Assembly (NCBI GenBank): GCA_964387745.1
Contig: CAYLXL010000004.1
Location: 4,908-68,907, forward strand
Reading direction: 5' to 3'
Length of the DNA: 64,000 nt
Source: JAGOUU01 sp964387745
Lineage (GTDB): Bacteria; Pseudomonadota; Gammaproteobacteria; JAGOUU01
Each line of letters starts with the position of its first letter. The first letter of the stretch is position 1. Below the pieces are notes generated by a model. That model made no database searches and was not told the DNA's origin. It saw only the letters and a list, made by a program, of their open reading frames with translations. The translations under genes and the position numbers were made by a program. Shown in pieces: positions 45,347 through 54,182 of this stretch.

Positions 45347-47232
45347 GTGCGCCGGGCATGGCGCAGATCTAAGTGGTGAAAGTCCACTGTTGGCTAAGTC
45401 GAACTGGTCAACTAGTCTAGGCAAGGGTGTCCATCGTGAGATGGGATCTGAAGGAAGCCGACGACAAAACAAGGTTGTAACGCACAGAAATCAAATTAGG
45501 TAGTTATAGCTGGGTAACCTGGCTATTGACAGAATAACCCGCGTTCGAACAGAAGCGTATAACTATATATTTGGTACGACCTTGAGAAGGAACTGCGTCT
45601 TACCCTGGGAGATCTTATAACCTGCTGCACGGGCAGCAAAAGAGCTAGAGATAGCCCTGGATGGGTTATAAGAAGTCAGCAGAGTGCGTAGTATTATGAG
45701 TAACGTTACTTATAAGAAGGCACGAACTGATTAAGTACAAGAACATGATATTAATCTCTAATTAGTAGGAGTTGCAGATAGATGATAGAACACCGTAAAG
45801 GAGCTATCAACCACGCTAAGACTGGTGAAGGCGGAACTGGAGCTGGATTAGTCGAGGTGCAACAAACTAAGAAGGTGAAAGATAAACCATGCGTCTTGGC
45901 AGTGAATCTGATGGAGAAGATATGTCTTCGAGCAAATCTGAACCAAGCATACAAACGTGTGAAAGCAAATAAAGGAGCTGCGGGCGTAGATGGTTTAACC
46001 ATAAACGAACTGGGCAACTATATTAGTAATCACAAAGAGAAGCTAATCCAATCACTGCTTGAAGGTACGTACAAACCACAACCGGTACGAAAGGTAATGA
46101 TACCAAAAGCTGGTGGTGGCGAGAGACAATTGGGCATACCGACAGTGGTAGACCGATTAATCCAACAAGCAATACTCCAGGTGATTGAACCAATATTTGA
46201 TTGCACATTTTCAGAATCAAGCTTTGGTTTTCGTCCAAAACGCAGTGCACATGATGCGGTAAAGCAAGCAAGTGACTACGTTGCAGATGGTCACATGTGG
46301 GTAGTAGATATGGACTTAGAGAAATTCTTTGACAGAGTTAATCACGATATATTAATGTCGAGATTAGCGAGAAGGATTGGCGATAAGAAGCTTCTTAAAC
46401 TAATACGTGCATACTTAAATGCAGGTATCATGCAAGATGGAGTGGTAATGAGTAGACATGAAGGCACGCCACAGGGTGGACCGCTGTCGCCCCTGTTATC
46501 AAACATTTTGCTAGATGAACTGGATAAGGAACTTGAAAAGCGCGGCCACAAGTTTTGCCGTTACGCAGATGATCAGAATATCTACGTCAGATCTGAACGC
46601 TCCGGCAAACGAGTGTACGAATCAGTAAAGAAGTTCTTGGAGAAGAAATTAAAGCTAAAAGTTAATGATAAGAAAAGTGCAGTAGCCCTAGTTGGGACAC
46701 GCAAATTTCTTGGATACCGAGTAAATAATAACGGTACATTAGCGATAGCCCCGGAATCGGAAAAGAAAGCCAAAGAAAAGATAAAACGGCTAACTTGGAG
46801 AAGTCGAGGTGTTAGTTTTGAGCAAGTGATAGAAGAACTAAATATTTTTCTGCGCGGCTGGCAGAATTACTTCAGGCTAGCTACAAGTAAGAGCAAATGG
46901 GAAGACCTAGACTCGTGGATAAGACGCAAGCTACGTTGCTATAAGCTCAAACAGCAGAAGAAAGGTTCAACTATAGCTAACCTTCTGATGAAACTAGGCG
47001 TTGCAGAGAAAGACGCAAGGCAAATAGGCTCATCAGGCAAAGGTTGGTGGCGGCTATCACTAACTCCAGCAGTTCATCGAGCGTTTAATAATGAATGGTT
47101 CAACTCTGTGGGACTAATAAGCTTGCTGAATAGGCAGGCTACACTGTTGAAAACTTAATCGGAATCGCCGTATGCGACATCGCACGTACGGTGGTGTGAG
47201 AGGTCGGGGCTGTGAGGCCCCTCCTACTCGAT
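45347..47232 (+). mobile_element. Group II intron with maturase gene, inserted in a palindromic repeat
   Basis: About 1886 bp. The 5' end GTGCGCC fits the GUGYG consensus. A structured, non-coding 430-base region (domains I-III) precedes the maturase gene at 45782-47158. Domain V is seen at about 47165-47195 (CGCCGTATGCG pairing with CGCACGTACGGTG). Domain VI ends in CCTACTCGAT with a candidate branch A at 47226, 7 bases from the 3' end. Removing the intron joins the flanks into a repeat that matches, with few differences, the intact copy at 28500-28573, which fixes the boundaries. The element is an RNA-based retroelement that splices out and reinserts. Confidence 0.92.
45782..47158 (+). CDS. 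ltrA: Group II intron reverse transcriptase/maturase
   Basis: 458 residues. Reverse transcriptase blocks RT0-RT7 are visible: VDGLTI, VRKVMIPKAGGGERQLGIPTV, DRLIQQAI, FGFRPKRSAHDAVKQ, VVDMDLEKFFDRVNHD, GTPQGGPLSPLLSNILLDELD, and the catalytic FCRYADDQNIYV. The maturase (X) domain follows with the GWQNYF and WIRRKLRC segments. It ends RLSLTPAVHRAFNNEWFNSVGLISL without an HNH endonuclease domain, so it likely inserts at single-stranded or structured DNA sites, consistent with its hairpin target. The frame is intact and the active-site YADD is present, so the intron may be mobile. Confidence 0.95.
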   Translation: MIEHRKGAINHAKTGEGGTGAGLVEVQQTKKVKDKPCVLAVNLMEKICLRANLNQAYKRVKANKGAAGVDGLTINELGNYISNHKEKLIQSLLEGTYKPQPVRKVMIPKAGGGERQLGIPTVVDRLIQQAILQVIEPIFDCTFSESSFGFRPKRSAHDAVKQASDYVADGHMWVVDMDLEKFFDRVNHDILMSRLARRIGDKKLLKLIRAYLNAGIMQDGVVMSRHEGTPQGGPLSPLLSNILLDELDKELEKRGHKFCRYADDQNIYVRSERSGKRVYESVKKFLEKKLKLKVNDKKSAVALVGTRKFLGYRVNNNGTLAIAPESEKKAKEKIKRLTWRSRGVSFEQVIEELNIFLRGWQNYFRLATSKSKWEDLDSWIRRKLRCYKLKQQKKGSTIANLLMKLGVAEKDARQIGSSGKGWWRLSLTPAVHRAFNNEWFNSVGLISLLNRQATLLKT

Positions 47233-47273
47233 GCTGAAGATTAATTGAGATCCTACGACTACGTCAGGATGAC
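47233..47273. repeat. Right half of the palindromic repeat split by the intron
   Basis: GCTGAAGATTAATTGAGATC and CAGGATGAC match the second half of the intact repeat at 28500-28573 with a first-base change, one substitution and a one-base deletion. Together with 45315-45346 it makes up the full element. Confidence 0.85.
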
Positions 47274-47362
47274 AAAAATTCAAATAGCTGAAAGCTTAAT
47301 GAGATATTGGTGGCTTGGAGGGTGCGATTCTGATAGGTGTTTCTTTAAGTTTGAAGACGCAA

Positions 47363-47388
47363 GCCTCTCTGTCTTAAAGTAGAGAGGC
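47363..47388 (-). terminator. Hairpin after coxC, probable terminator of the oxidase operon
   Basis: GCCTCTCT (47363-47370) pairs perfectly with AGAGAGGC (47381-47388), extended by one A-T pair, around a 10-base loop. It lies 15 bases past the coxC stop on the minus strand. The tail TTGCGTCTTC is only weakly T-rich. Confidence 0.55.
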
Positions 47389-47402
47389 TGAAGAAGATAA
47401 AA

Positions 47403-48278
47403 TTAAAATATATAAACAAAAATAAATAGACCAAGCCAAACTACGTCAACAAAATGCCAATACCATGAAGACGCTTCGAAGGCAAAATGATCTTGCGGAG
47501 TAAAGTGGCCCTTAATGCTTCTGATTAACATAACAGTTAGCATGATCGTACCAATCGTAACATGCATACCATGGAAACCAGTTAGCATAAAGAAAGTTGA
47601 GCCGTAGATGCCGGAATTTAAAGTTAAGCCCATTTCTGTATAAGCTTCGTAATATTCTGTACCTTGGCAAATTAAAAAGGTAACACCTAGTAAGACAGTA
47701 ATTAATGTCCATATGATTAAAGGCTTTCTGTGTGAAGCTCTTAAAGCATGATGAGCTATAGTTATGGTCACACTACTTGTTAATAAAAGTATTGTATTGA
47801 CTAATGGCAGTCCCCACGGATTAATAACTTCGTGTGGGCCAACAATTTTATCACTAGGGTTTTTAAGTAGTGGCCAAGCGGCTTCAAAAGCTGGCCATAA
47901 AAATTGTTTAGTGCTTAAATGCGAGCCTGCGCCACCTAGCCATGGCACAACGAAGAACCTTATATAAAATAAAGCACCAAAAAACGCTATAAAAAAGAAA
48001 ACTTCAGAAACTATGAACCAGCCCATGCCCCATCGAAATGAACGGTCCATTTGAGAGCTGTACAAATTGTCCATGCTTTCGTTGATAACGTCACGAAACC
48101 AACCATACATCATGATTACTAAGATGCCTGCACCTAGTATAAATAAATATTTGCCAATTGGGTTGGCATGCAGGGTATTGGCGAAGCCTACCATAAAACA
48201 AAGCAAACCAAAAGAGCCTGTTATAGGCCAATGGCTTTGTGCTGGAACATAGTAGGTTGTTGGTTTCATTTTATTCAT
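47403..48278 (-). CDS. ctaE: Cytochrome c oxidase subunit III
   Basis: 291 residues with seven membrane helices. YYVPAQSHWPITGSFGLLCFMVG opens the protein. Further landmarks are RWGMGWFIVSEVFFFIAFFGALFYIRF, GLPLVNTILLLTSSVTITIAHHAL, GSTFFMLTGFHGMHVTIGTIML and the closing EASSWYWHFVDVVWLGLFIFVYIF. It stabilises the catalytic subunits of the aa3 oxidase in the inner membrane. Its start overlaps the cox11 stop by 4 bases. Gene order coxB-coxA-cox11-coxC is the usual one. Confidence 0.96.
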   Translation of the reverse strand: MNKMKPTTYYVPAQSHWPITGSFGLLCFMVGFANTLHANPIGKYLFILGAGILVIMMYGWFRDVINESMDNLYSSQMDRSFRWGMGWFIVSEVFFFIAFFGALFYIRFFVVPWLGGAGSHLSTKQFLWPAFEAAWPLLKNPSDKIVGPHEVINPWGLPLVNTILLLTSSVTITIAHHALRASHRKPLIIWTLITVLLGVTFLICQGTEYYEAYTEMGLTLNSGIYGSTFFMLTGFHGMHVTIGTIMLTVMLIRSIKGHFTPQDHFAFEASSWYWHFVDVVWLGLFIFVYIF

Positions 48279-48856
48279 GATTGCTCCATTTGTGTAAATT
48301 TCTGCGCCATTTTTTGTGTGTCAAAAAATGTATACGATAAAGTCATTTCATTAATATCTTTTGGAAAGTTTTTGTCAAGGAAGAAAACTAAAGGCATTAA
48401 CATGCTTTCGCCAGGCCTAAGTATTTGTTCACCGAAACAAAAACATTCGGTTTTATGCATTTGGCGAGCAACTGTTCCTGGTGTAATACTTGGAATGGCT
48501 CGGCCAACAATAGTTTTATCAGACAAATTCTTAATATAAAAAGTTACTTGTTTTCTCTCGCCAGGGTGAACAGTCACACTTTTTAACGAAGGTTTAAATT
48601 CCCATGGTAAGTGCTTGTTCAAATTGGTTGTAAATTGTACTCTAATGCTCCTACTTGCGTCGACGGTGCTTGCATATTCAACTTTATAACGACCATCAGT
48701 TTTGCCATTAAGTCCAGTAATCTTACAAAAGGTATTGTACAAAGGTACTAAAGCATAGCTAAAAGCAAAACTGAGTAATAAACATAATACTATCCAATAG
48801 ATAATCTTCTTATTTGATTTCTTATTCGATTTATTATTGTTTACTACTTCAGTCAT
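48275..48856 (-). CDS. ctaG: Cytochrome c oxidase assembly protein Cox11/CtaG
   Basis: 193 residues: an N-terminal membrane anchor (IIYWIVLCLLLSFAFSYALVPLYNTFCKITGLNGKT) and a periplasmic immunoglobulin-like domain with the copper-binding CFCFGEQ motif near 138-144, followed by PGESMLMPLVFFLD. It inserts copper into the CuB site of oxidase subunit I. The genes before and after it are oxidase subunits I and III. Confidence 0.95.
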   Translation of the reverse strand: MTEVVNNNKSNKKSNKKIIYWIVLCLLLSFAFSYALVPLYNTFCKITGLNGKTDGRYKVEYASTVDASRSIRVQFTTNLNKHLPWEFKPSLKSVTVHPGERKQVTFYIKNLSDKTIVGRAIPSITPGTVARQMHKTECFCFGEQILRPGESMLMPLVFFLDKNFPKDINEMTLSYTFFDTQKMAQKFTQMEQS

Positions 48857-48876
48857 GGTAAATAGATAAATATTGT

Positions 48877-50505
48877 TTAATATGTGTGTACAAAATCCTT
48901 ATCTATAACAGGAGGCGTTTCAAAAGTATGGTAAGGCATTGGCGTTGGTAACGTCCATTCTAAGCCATGTGCACCTTCCCAGAACTTTGGTTCAGAGATT
49001 TTTTGCCCGCTACGTATCGATTTGATGACAATATAGAAAAATAGTACTTGTGACAATCCAAATAACATTGAGCCAACAGTAGCCATTTGATTAAACTCTG
49101 TAAATTGTAAAGCGTAATCAGGTATACGTCTTGGCATGCCTGCTAAACCTAAAAAGTGCATAGGAAAGAAAGTTAAATTTACAGAAATAGCTGATAACCA
49201 AAAATGGAAGTTTGCAAGTGTATGGCTATACATTCTGCCAGTGAACTTTGGTAACCAATAATACACTGCTGCTATAACAGAGAAAACGGCACCTGGAACT
49301 AATACATAATGGAAGTGAGCAACCACAAAGTAAGTATCATGATATTGGAAATCAGAAGGTGCTATAGCTAGCATCAATCCAGAGAATCCACCCATTGTAA
49401 ACAATATTACAAACGCAATTGCAAATAACATTGGCGGTTCAAAAGTTAACGAACCACGAAACATGGTGCTAACCCAGTTGAAAACTTTAACACCGGTAGG
49501 CACGGCTATCAGCATAGTAGCATACATGAAAAACAACTGGCCTTCTAAAGGTATACCAGTCATAAACATATGATGAGCCCAAACAATAAATGATAATAAT
49601 GCAATAGAACCAACCGCATAGATCATTGATGTTCTACCAAATAAGTGCTTTCTGGCAAATGTTGGAATAATTTCTGATGCAATACCAAAAGCAGGCAGAA
49701 TAATAATGTAAACTTCAGGGTGCCCGAAGAACCAAAAGATGTGCTGAAACAATACTGGATCACCGCCACCTGCAGCATCAAAAAAGTGCGTGCCGAAGTT
49801 TCGGTCTGTTAACATCATAGTGATAACACCAGCAAGTACAGGCATAACAGCAATGATTAAAAACGCAGTTATTAGCCAAGTCCAGCAGAAAATAGGCATC
49901 TGCATCATGTTCATCGTAGGTGCACGCATATTAAGCAATGTAACAATAACGTTGATTGAACCCATTATTGATGACATACCTAAAAGATGCACAGCAAAGA
50001 TGAAAAAGTCAGTAGACTTCGGACCATAAGTGGTCGATAGTGGTGCATAGAACGTCCAACCAAAGTTAGGTGCGCCACCTTCCATAAAGAATGTGCTGAC
50101 CAGGATGAGTGCTGCAACCGGTAAAATCCAGAAACTCCAGTTATTTAATCTAGGCAGAGCCATATCAGGCGCGCCTATCATAACAGGGATCATTAAGTTG
50201 GCAAGACCAGTGAAAGCAGGCATGATTGCTCCAAACACCATGATCAAACCGTGTAATGTGGTCAATGAGTTAAAAAAGTTAGGGTCAAATAATTGTAAAC
50301 CAGGCTTAAATAACTCAGCTCTGATCAATAAGGCCATTAAACCACCAACTAAGAACATGATTCCGCTAAACCACATGTACATACCACCGATGTCTTTATG
50401 GTTTGTTGTATACAACCATCTTGAGATACCAGCTGGTGGGCCATGATGGTGGGCTGCATGGTGATCATCAGCATGATCATGATGGGTATTATAGTTATTG
50501 CTCAT
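48877..50505 (-). CDS. ctaD: Cytochrome c oxidase subunit I
   Basis: 542 residues, heme-copper oxidase subunit I. A His/Asp-rich N-terminal tail precedes WLYTTNHKDIGGMY. LHGLIMVFGAIMPAF holds the heme a histidine. Copper and proton-channel motifs are WFFGHPEVYIIILPAFGI (CuB His with the cross-linked Tyr) and WAHHMFMTG. HDTYFVVAHFHYVLVPGAVFSVIAAVYYWLPKFTG contains the heme a3 and a His ligands. D- and K-channel residues (NxxxxxxxxN-D, SxxxxK) appear conserved by eye. It is the catalytic core reducing O2 to water and pumping protons. Confidence 0.97.
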   Translation of the reverse strand: MSNNYNTHHDHADDHHAAHHHGPPAGISRWLYTTNHKDIGGMYMWFSGIMFLVGGLMALLIRAELFKPGLQLFDPNFFNSLTTLHGLIMVFGAIMPAFTGLANLMIPVMIGAPDMALPRLNNWSFWILPVAALILVSTFFMEGGAPNFGWTFYAPLSTTYGPKSTDFFIFAVHLLGMSSIMGSINVIVTLLNMRAPTMNMMQMPIFCWTWLITAFLIIAVMPVLAGVITMMLTDRNFGTHFFDAAGGGDPVLFQHIFWFFGHPEVYIIILPAFGIASEIIPTFARKHLFGRTSMIYAVGSIALLSFIVWAHHMFMTGIPLEGQLFFMYATMLIAVPTGVKVFNWVSTMFRGSLTFEPPMLFAIAFVILFTMGGFSGLMLAIAPSDFQYHDTYFVVAHFHYVLVPGAVFSVIAAVYYWLPKFTGRMYSHTLANFHFWLSAISVNLTFFPMHFLGLAGMPRRIPDYALQFTEFNQMATVGSMLFGLSQVLFFYIVIKSIRSGQKISEPKFWEGAHGLEWTLPTPMPYHTFETPPVIDKDFVHTY

Positions 50506-50535
50506 GGACGTTTCCTGATTATTTACTAATTTTTA

Positions 50536-51615
50536 TTATTTTTTAGATTTATTTTCTGGTTTTGCTTTTTGCTCAGACTTTTCAGCTTTACTCGATGTAT
50601 CAGTCGCTGTAGCAGTAGCAGTTGTTGTAGCTGTATTACTGAGATTATTACTTAGATTCTCTTTGCTAGTACCTACAGGACTACTTGCCGTTGAAGCTGC
50701 TGATGCAGGTGCTTCTACACCTGCAGCGGCTTTCTCTTCATCTGTCATTGTAGCCTCTGCTGCTGCAGCTGCAGCTTCGTGCGGGTTAGGAGCTGCAGTT
50801 TGTTTTTTTACTAATTGCTCTGCTACCCACTTTTGATAATCAACTTCGGTTCTAGCATCAACAACAATTGGCATGTAGGCATGACGTGCGCCACATAATT
50901 CAGCACATTGACCACGATAAATACCAGGTTTTTCGATCCTCACCCAAGATTCGTTTATAAAGCCAGGGATAGTATCTTTTTTGAGTCCTAATTCAGGTAC
51001 CCACCAAGAATGGATTACATCATTAGCAGTGAATAAGAATCTTATTTTTTTATTAATAGGTACGACTAAATAATTATCAACATCACGTAAATAATGAGTA
51101 TCTTTGACATCTTTGTTATCAATTTGTTCTTGTGGTGTTAAGAGGTTGCTAAAAAAACTTATATCTTGTTCAGGATATTCATATTGCCAGCGCCATTGGT
51201 AACCAGTGACTTTGATTAATAGGTCAGAATTAGACTTATCATCAATATATTTTAAAACAGTTGTAGCCGGGATAGCCATACTGATTAAAATAACAAAAGG
51301 AATAATTGTCCAAATAATTTCAACAGCTGTATTTTCATGAAAATCATGGGCTTCATGGCCTATGGACTTTCTATGCATAATCAATGAATAGATAAGCACA
51401 CTGAAAACTACGACGCCTATGGCCACGCAGATCCAGAAAATAGTCATATGTAAATGATAAATTTTCTGACTGATTTGAGAAACACCGTGAGGCATATTCA
51501 GAGTGTAATCTGCATAAGCAACGTTACTCATGAAAGTAATTATTATTAGTCCATATAGATTAGTAACAATTTTTTTCAAACTAGACAAAACAGAACTTGA
51601 TTTGGTGACCTTCAT
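50536..51615 (-). CDS. ctaC: Cytochrome c oxidase subunit II with a long low-complexity C-terminal tail
   Basis: 359 residues: signal-like start, two membrane helices (IYHLHMTIFWICVAIGVVVFSVLIY and AVEIIWTIIPFVILISMAIPATT), then the cupredoxin domain with GYQWRWQYEYPEQ, DVIHSWWVPELGLKKD and the CuA ligands in CAELCGARHAYMPIVV near 234-249. It takes electrons from cytochrome c. After residue about 270 the tail is Ala/Thr/Ser-rich and then Lys/Glu-rich (KAEKSEQKAKPENKSKK) with no cytochrome c domain. A GGAG ribosome site precedes the ATG, and this is the first gene of the oxidase operon. Confidence 0.95.
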   Translation of the reverse strand: MKVTKSSSVLSSLKKIVTNLYGLIIITFMSNVAYADYTLNMPHGVSQISQKIYHLHMTIFWICVAIGVVVFSVLIYSLIMHRKSIGHEAHDFHENTAVEIIWTIIPFVILISMAIPATTVLKYIDDKSNSDLLIKVTGYQWRWQYEYPEQDISFFSNLLTPQEQIDNKDVKDTHYLRDVDNYLVVPINKKIRFLFTANDVIHSWWVPELGLKKDTIPGFINESWVRIEKPGIYRGQCAELCGARHAYMPIVVDARTEVDYQKWVAEQLVKKQTAAPNPHEAAAAAAEATMTDEEKAAAGVEAPASAASTASSPVGTSKENLSNNLSNTATTTATATATDTSSKAEKSEQKAKPENKSKK

Positions 51616-51760
51616 TACTAAACTCCAACTACAGTGGTCTTTTCTTGTAAACGCAATTCACCAATTTTATATATAGCAAAGCTATGAATCAATAGTTAAA
51701 GACTATTTAGTTTCTTTATATTGATGTAGTATGGTATCCCCCTAATAAATAGCCAATTTT

Positions 51761-52549
51761 TTATTTATCCAACTCATAGGATTTGGAGATAGCAATGAAG
51801 TCTTGCAAGCTTAGGTTTTCAGCTCGAGCCTTAGGATCTATATTTAATTTTTTTAGGAGATCAGCGTTTACAAATCTGTTTAAGCTGTTAGTAATAGTCT
51901 TACGACGTTGATTAAAGGCATCTTTTACGATGTCAGCAAATAACTGTACATTAACCGTATTATCTGTTTTTTTGGGTATAAGTTGCACGATTGCAGACTT
52001 TACTTTTGGTGCGGGCCTAAAAGCTGTATTAGGTATTGTAAATAGTTTGTTTACATCACAGTAGTATTGCGTCATTACACTCAAGCGCCCATATTCTTTT
52101 GTATTGGGCTCAGCAATCATCCTGTCGACTACTTCTAATTGCAGCATAAAGCTCATGTCTGAAATAAGCTCTATAGATTTAAATAAGTGAAATAATATAG
52201 GTGTCGAAATATTATAGGGCAGGTTACCAATGATGCGTATCTTATTGCCTGCAGAAGGATTAATGCTGTCTAGGTTAAACTTTAGAATATCATAATTAAA
52301 TAATGTAATTTGCTGTTGGTATTTGCTGGTTAAAACTTCTGCTAAGTCTTTATCGATTTCTACTAAATAAAGATGATTGATTTTGGCTAGTAATTTTTCA
52401 GTAAGAGCGCCCATCCCAGGACCAATTTCTAAAATTACTTGCTCAGGCTTGGGGTTGAAGCTACTGATAATTTTATTAATAATATTTTGATCGTGTAAGA
52501 AGTTTTGTCCAAAACGCTTACGTGGCTGATGTTCGTAGTTCTCTGTCAT
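51761..52549 (-). CDS. ksgA: 16S rRNA adenine dimethyltransferase
   Basis: 262 residues. RKRFGQNFLHDQNIINKI is the family start. SAM motifs are ILEIGPGMGALTEKL and YLVEIDKDLAEVL, then the catalytic NLPYNISTPILFHLF and FRPAPKVKSAIVQL. It dimethylates two adjacent adenines near the 3' end of 16S rRNA. Its first 32 bases overlap the end of pdxA, a conserved surA-pdxA-ksgA order. Confidence 0.97.
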   Translation of the reverse strand: MTENYEHQPRKRFGQNFLHDQNIINKIISSFNPKPEQVILEIGPGMGALTEKLLAKINHLYLVEIDKDLAEVLTSKYQQQITLFNYDILKFNLDSINPSAGNKIRIIGNLPYNISTPILFHLFKSIELISDMSFMLQLEVVDRMIAEPNTKEYGRLSVMTQYYCDVNKLFTIPNTAFRPAPKVKSAIVQLIPKKTDNTVNVQLFADIVKDAFNQRRKTITNSLNRFVNADLLKKLNIDPKARAENLSLQDFIAISKSYELDK

Positions 52550-53636
52550 GGCTGAGTTTATTTTTAATTAAAAGATTGGCGGTATCGATGGCAAATTTAA
52601 GACTGTCAGTATTGATATTGCCAGTTCCTGCTAAGCTCAAAGCTGTACCATGATCAACAGAGGTTCTGATGATAGGTAGCCCCAAAGTTACATTAGCAGC
52701 GTGATTAAAACATCTTGCTTTAAATCCAGTTAAGCCTTGATCATGATACATAGCAACGATGATGTCAAAATTTTTGATGTTTTCATTAGTGAATATACTA
52801 TCAGCTGCAAGAGGCCCCGTGATGTCTAAGCCGTAGGTTTTTTTTAAAATATTTAACGCAGGAATCATCGTATCTATTTCTTCTGTGCCTAAACTACCGT
52901 TTTCACCGGCATGCGGGTTTAAGCCTGTAACCAATATTCTGGGCTGCTTAATATTAAATTTGTTAATCAATTCCTGATGGATCAAAATAATTTTTGCAAT
53001 AATCAATTCTTGGGTTATATGTGCAGGAATCTGATTTAATGGCAAGTGAGTAGTCATCAGTGCTACTTTTAGATTCAAGTTGTAATAATCTCGGCCCATC
53101 AGCAGCATAATTGGTTGATACTGAGGTTTTGCGTGATCATAGTTAAAAAATTGGTTACAGGCGTCAGCTATATACTCAGTGTGGCCAGTAAACGGTATTC
53201 CTGCTGTGTTGATAATATTTTTATTAATAGGGCAGGTGACTATCGCATCACAAACTTGATCAAGACAGCTTCTTGTGGCTAAAGCTAGGCTGTTTATAAC
53301 ATATTTTGAATTGTTTATATCAAGATTGCCTGGAGTGAAATTTAGTTTATTTTTATTATAAGAGCTATAAGAGGTATCAACTACATATAAACTATTATTA
53401 ACATTATTATTATTAAGTGTTAAGCGATGCAGATCTGTATAGTCTATGATAACTAAATTGACTTTTAGTTTTAATAATTTAGCTCTTTGATCTAGTAGTT
53501 CAGGATCGCAAAATGCTATTAAAATATTCTGGTTATTAGCAATAAACTCAGGATTATTTAAAAGCATTAATAGGGCATCAGGGCCTATACCGGCCGGTTC
53601 GCCAACACTTATTGCTAACTTGTAAGGTTTTGTCAT
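52518..53636 (-). CDS. pdxA: 4-hydroxythreonine-4-phosphate dehydrogenase
   Basis: 372 residues, longer than the usual 330 because of Asn-rich segments such as LTLNNNNVNNSLYVV. ISVGEPAGIGPDALL opens the protein. Metal-binding histidines are in TGHTEYIAD, LNPHAGENGSLG and AMYHDQGLTGFKA, with the conserved VTLGLPIIRTSVDHGTALSLAGTGN at the end. It oxidises 4-phosphohydroxythreonine in the pyridoxal phosphate pathway. surA lies upstream and ksgA overlaps downstream. Confidence 0.96.
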   Translation of the reverse strand: MTKPYKLAISVGEPAGIGPDALLMLLNNPEFIANNQNILIAFCDPELLDQRAKLLKLKVNLVIIDYTDLHRLTLNNNNVNNSLYVVDTSYSSYNKNKLNFTPGNLDINNSKYVINSLALATRSCLDQVCDAIVTCPINKNIINTAGIPFTGHTEYIADACNQFFNYDHAKPQYQPIMLLMGRDYYNLNLKVALMTTHLPLNQIPAHITQELIIAKIILIHQELINKFNIKQPRILVTGLNPHAGENGSLGTEEIDTMIPALNILKKTYGLDITGPLAADSIFTNENIKNFDIIVAMYHDQGLTGFKARCFNHAANVTLGLPIIRTSVDHGTALSLAGTGNINTDSLKFAIDTANLLIKNKLSHDRELRTSAT

Positions 53637-53713
53637 AGGGCAAATTTAATGGTTATACTCTAGGCTAAAGAGTATATCACTTTAAATAATATTTCACCCT
53701 ATTATTAACTAAA

Positions 53714-54118
53714 CTAAATAAAAACTTCTATAGTCGATTCGCTTTTAAGCTTATTTTGCCACATGGCAAGCGCATCATTGAATTTTCTGTTCTCAATTAT
53801 TTGTTTTGCTTGAGTTTTTTTCCAACTTTCAGTGTTATCAATAATCTTCTTATCTTCTAATTGGACGATATGCCAACCATAAGCTGTTTTGAAAGGTTCG
53901 CTGATTTCACCTTTTTTAAGAGTTTGCATGGTTTGCGCAAACTCAGGCATCACAGCGTAGGGGCTTACCCAGCCAAGCTCTCCACCCTGGCTTGCGCTAG
54001 CAACATCTTCAGAATAAATAAGCGCCATATCTGAGAAATTATTAAGTTTAGATATATCTGATTTAATTTTTTTCAGTTCTTTTTGTGCTACTAGATCAGT
54101 CGTTATTTCATCTTTTTT
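53714..54118 (-). CDS. surA: Periplasmic chaperone SurA, C-terminal part (cut by scaffold gap)
   Basis: Reads in frame from the gap edge at 54118 to the stop at 53714, about 134 residues beginning KKDEITTDLVAQKELKKI. It contains the second parvulin domain (YSEDVASASQGGELGWVSPYAVMPEFAQTM, GEISEPFKTAYGWHIVQLEDKK) and the C-terminal helix. No start codon of its own is needed: both this and the other part begin or end with the same 13 bases, and joining there gives one SurA of about 436 residues. SurA guides outer-membrane proteins through the periplasm. Confidence 0.9.
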   Translation of the reverse strand, partial: KKDEITTDLVAQKELKKIKSDISKLNNFSDMALIYSEDVASASQGGELGWVSPYAVMPEFAQTMQTLKKGEISEPFKTAYGWHIVQLEDKKIIDNTESWKKTQAKQIIENRKFNDALAMWQNKLKSESTIEVFI

Positions 54119-54128
54119 NNNNNNNNNN
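54119..54128. other. Assembly gap (10 N)
   Basis: A run of ten N marks a scaffold join inside surA. The 13 bases TTTCATCTTTTTT occur both at 54106-54118, just before the gap, and at 54212-54224, after it, which suggests the two contigs overlap there and the 93 bases from the gap to the second copy do not belong inside surA. Confidence 0.98.
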
Positions 54129-54182
54129 CTATTACATTCTTAAAAAATGCCGAGCAAGGTGAAGATCTTAATCATTGGGCCC

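Noticed and set aside
48168..48539. 123-residue plus-strand frame across ctaE and ctaG
   Set aside because: Antisense to two conserved oxidase genes.
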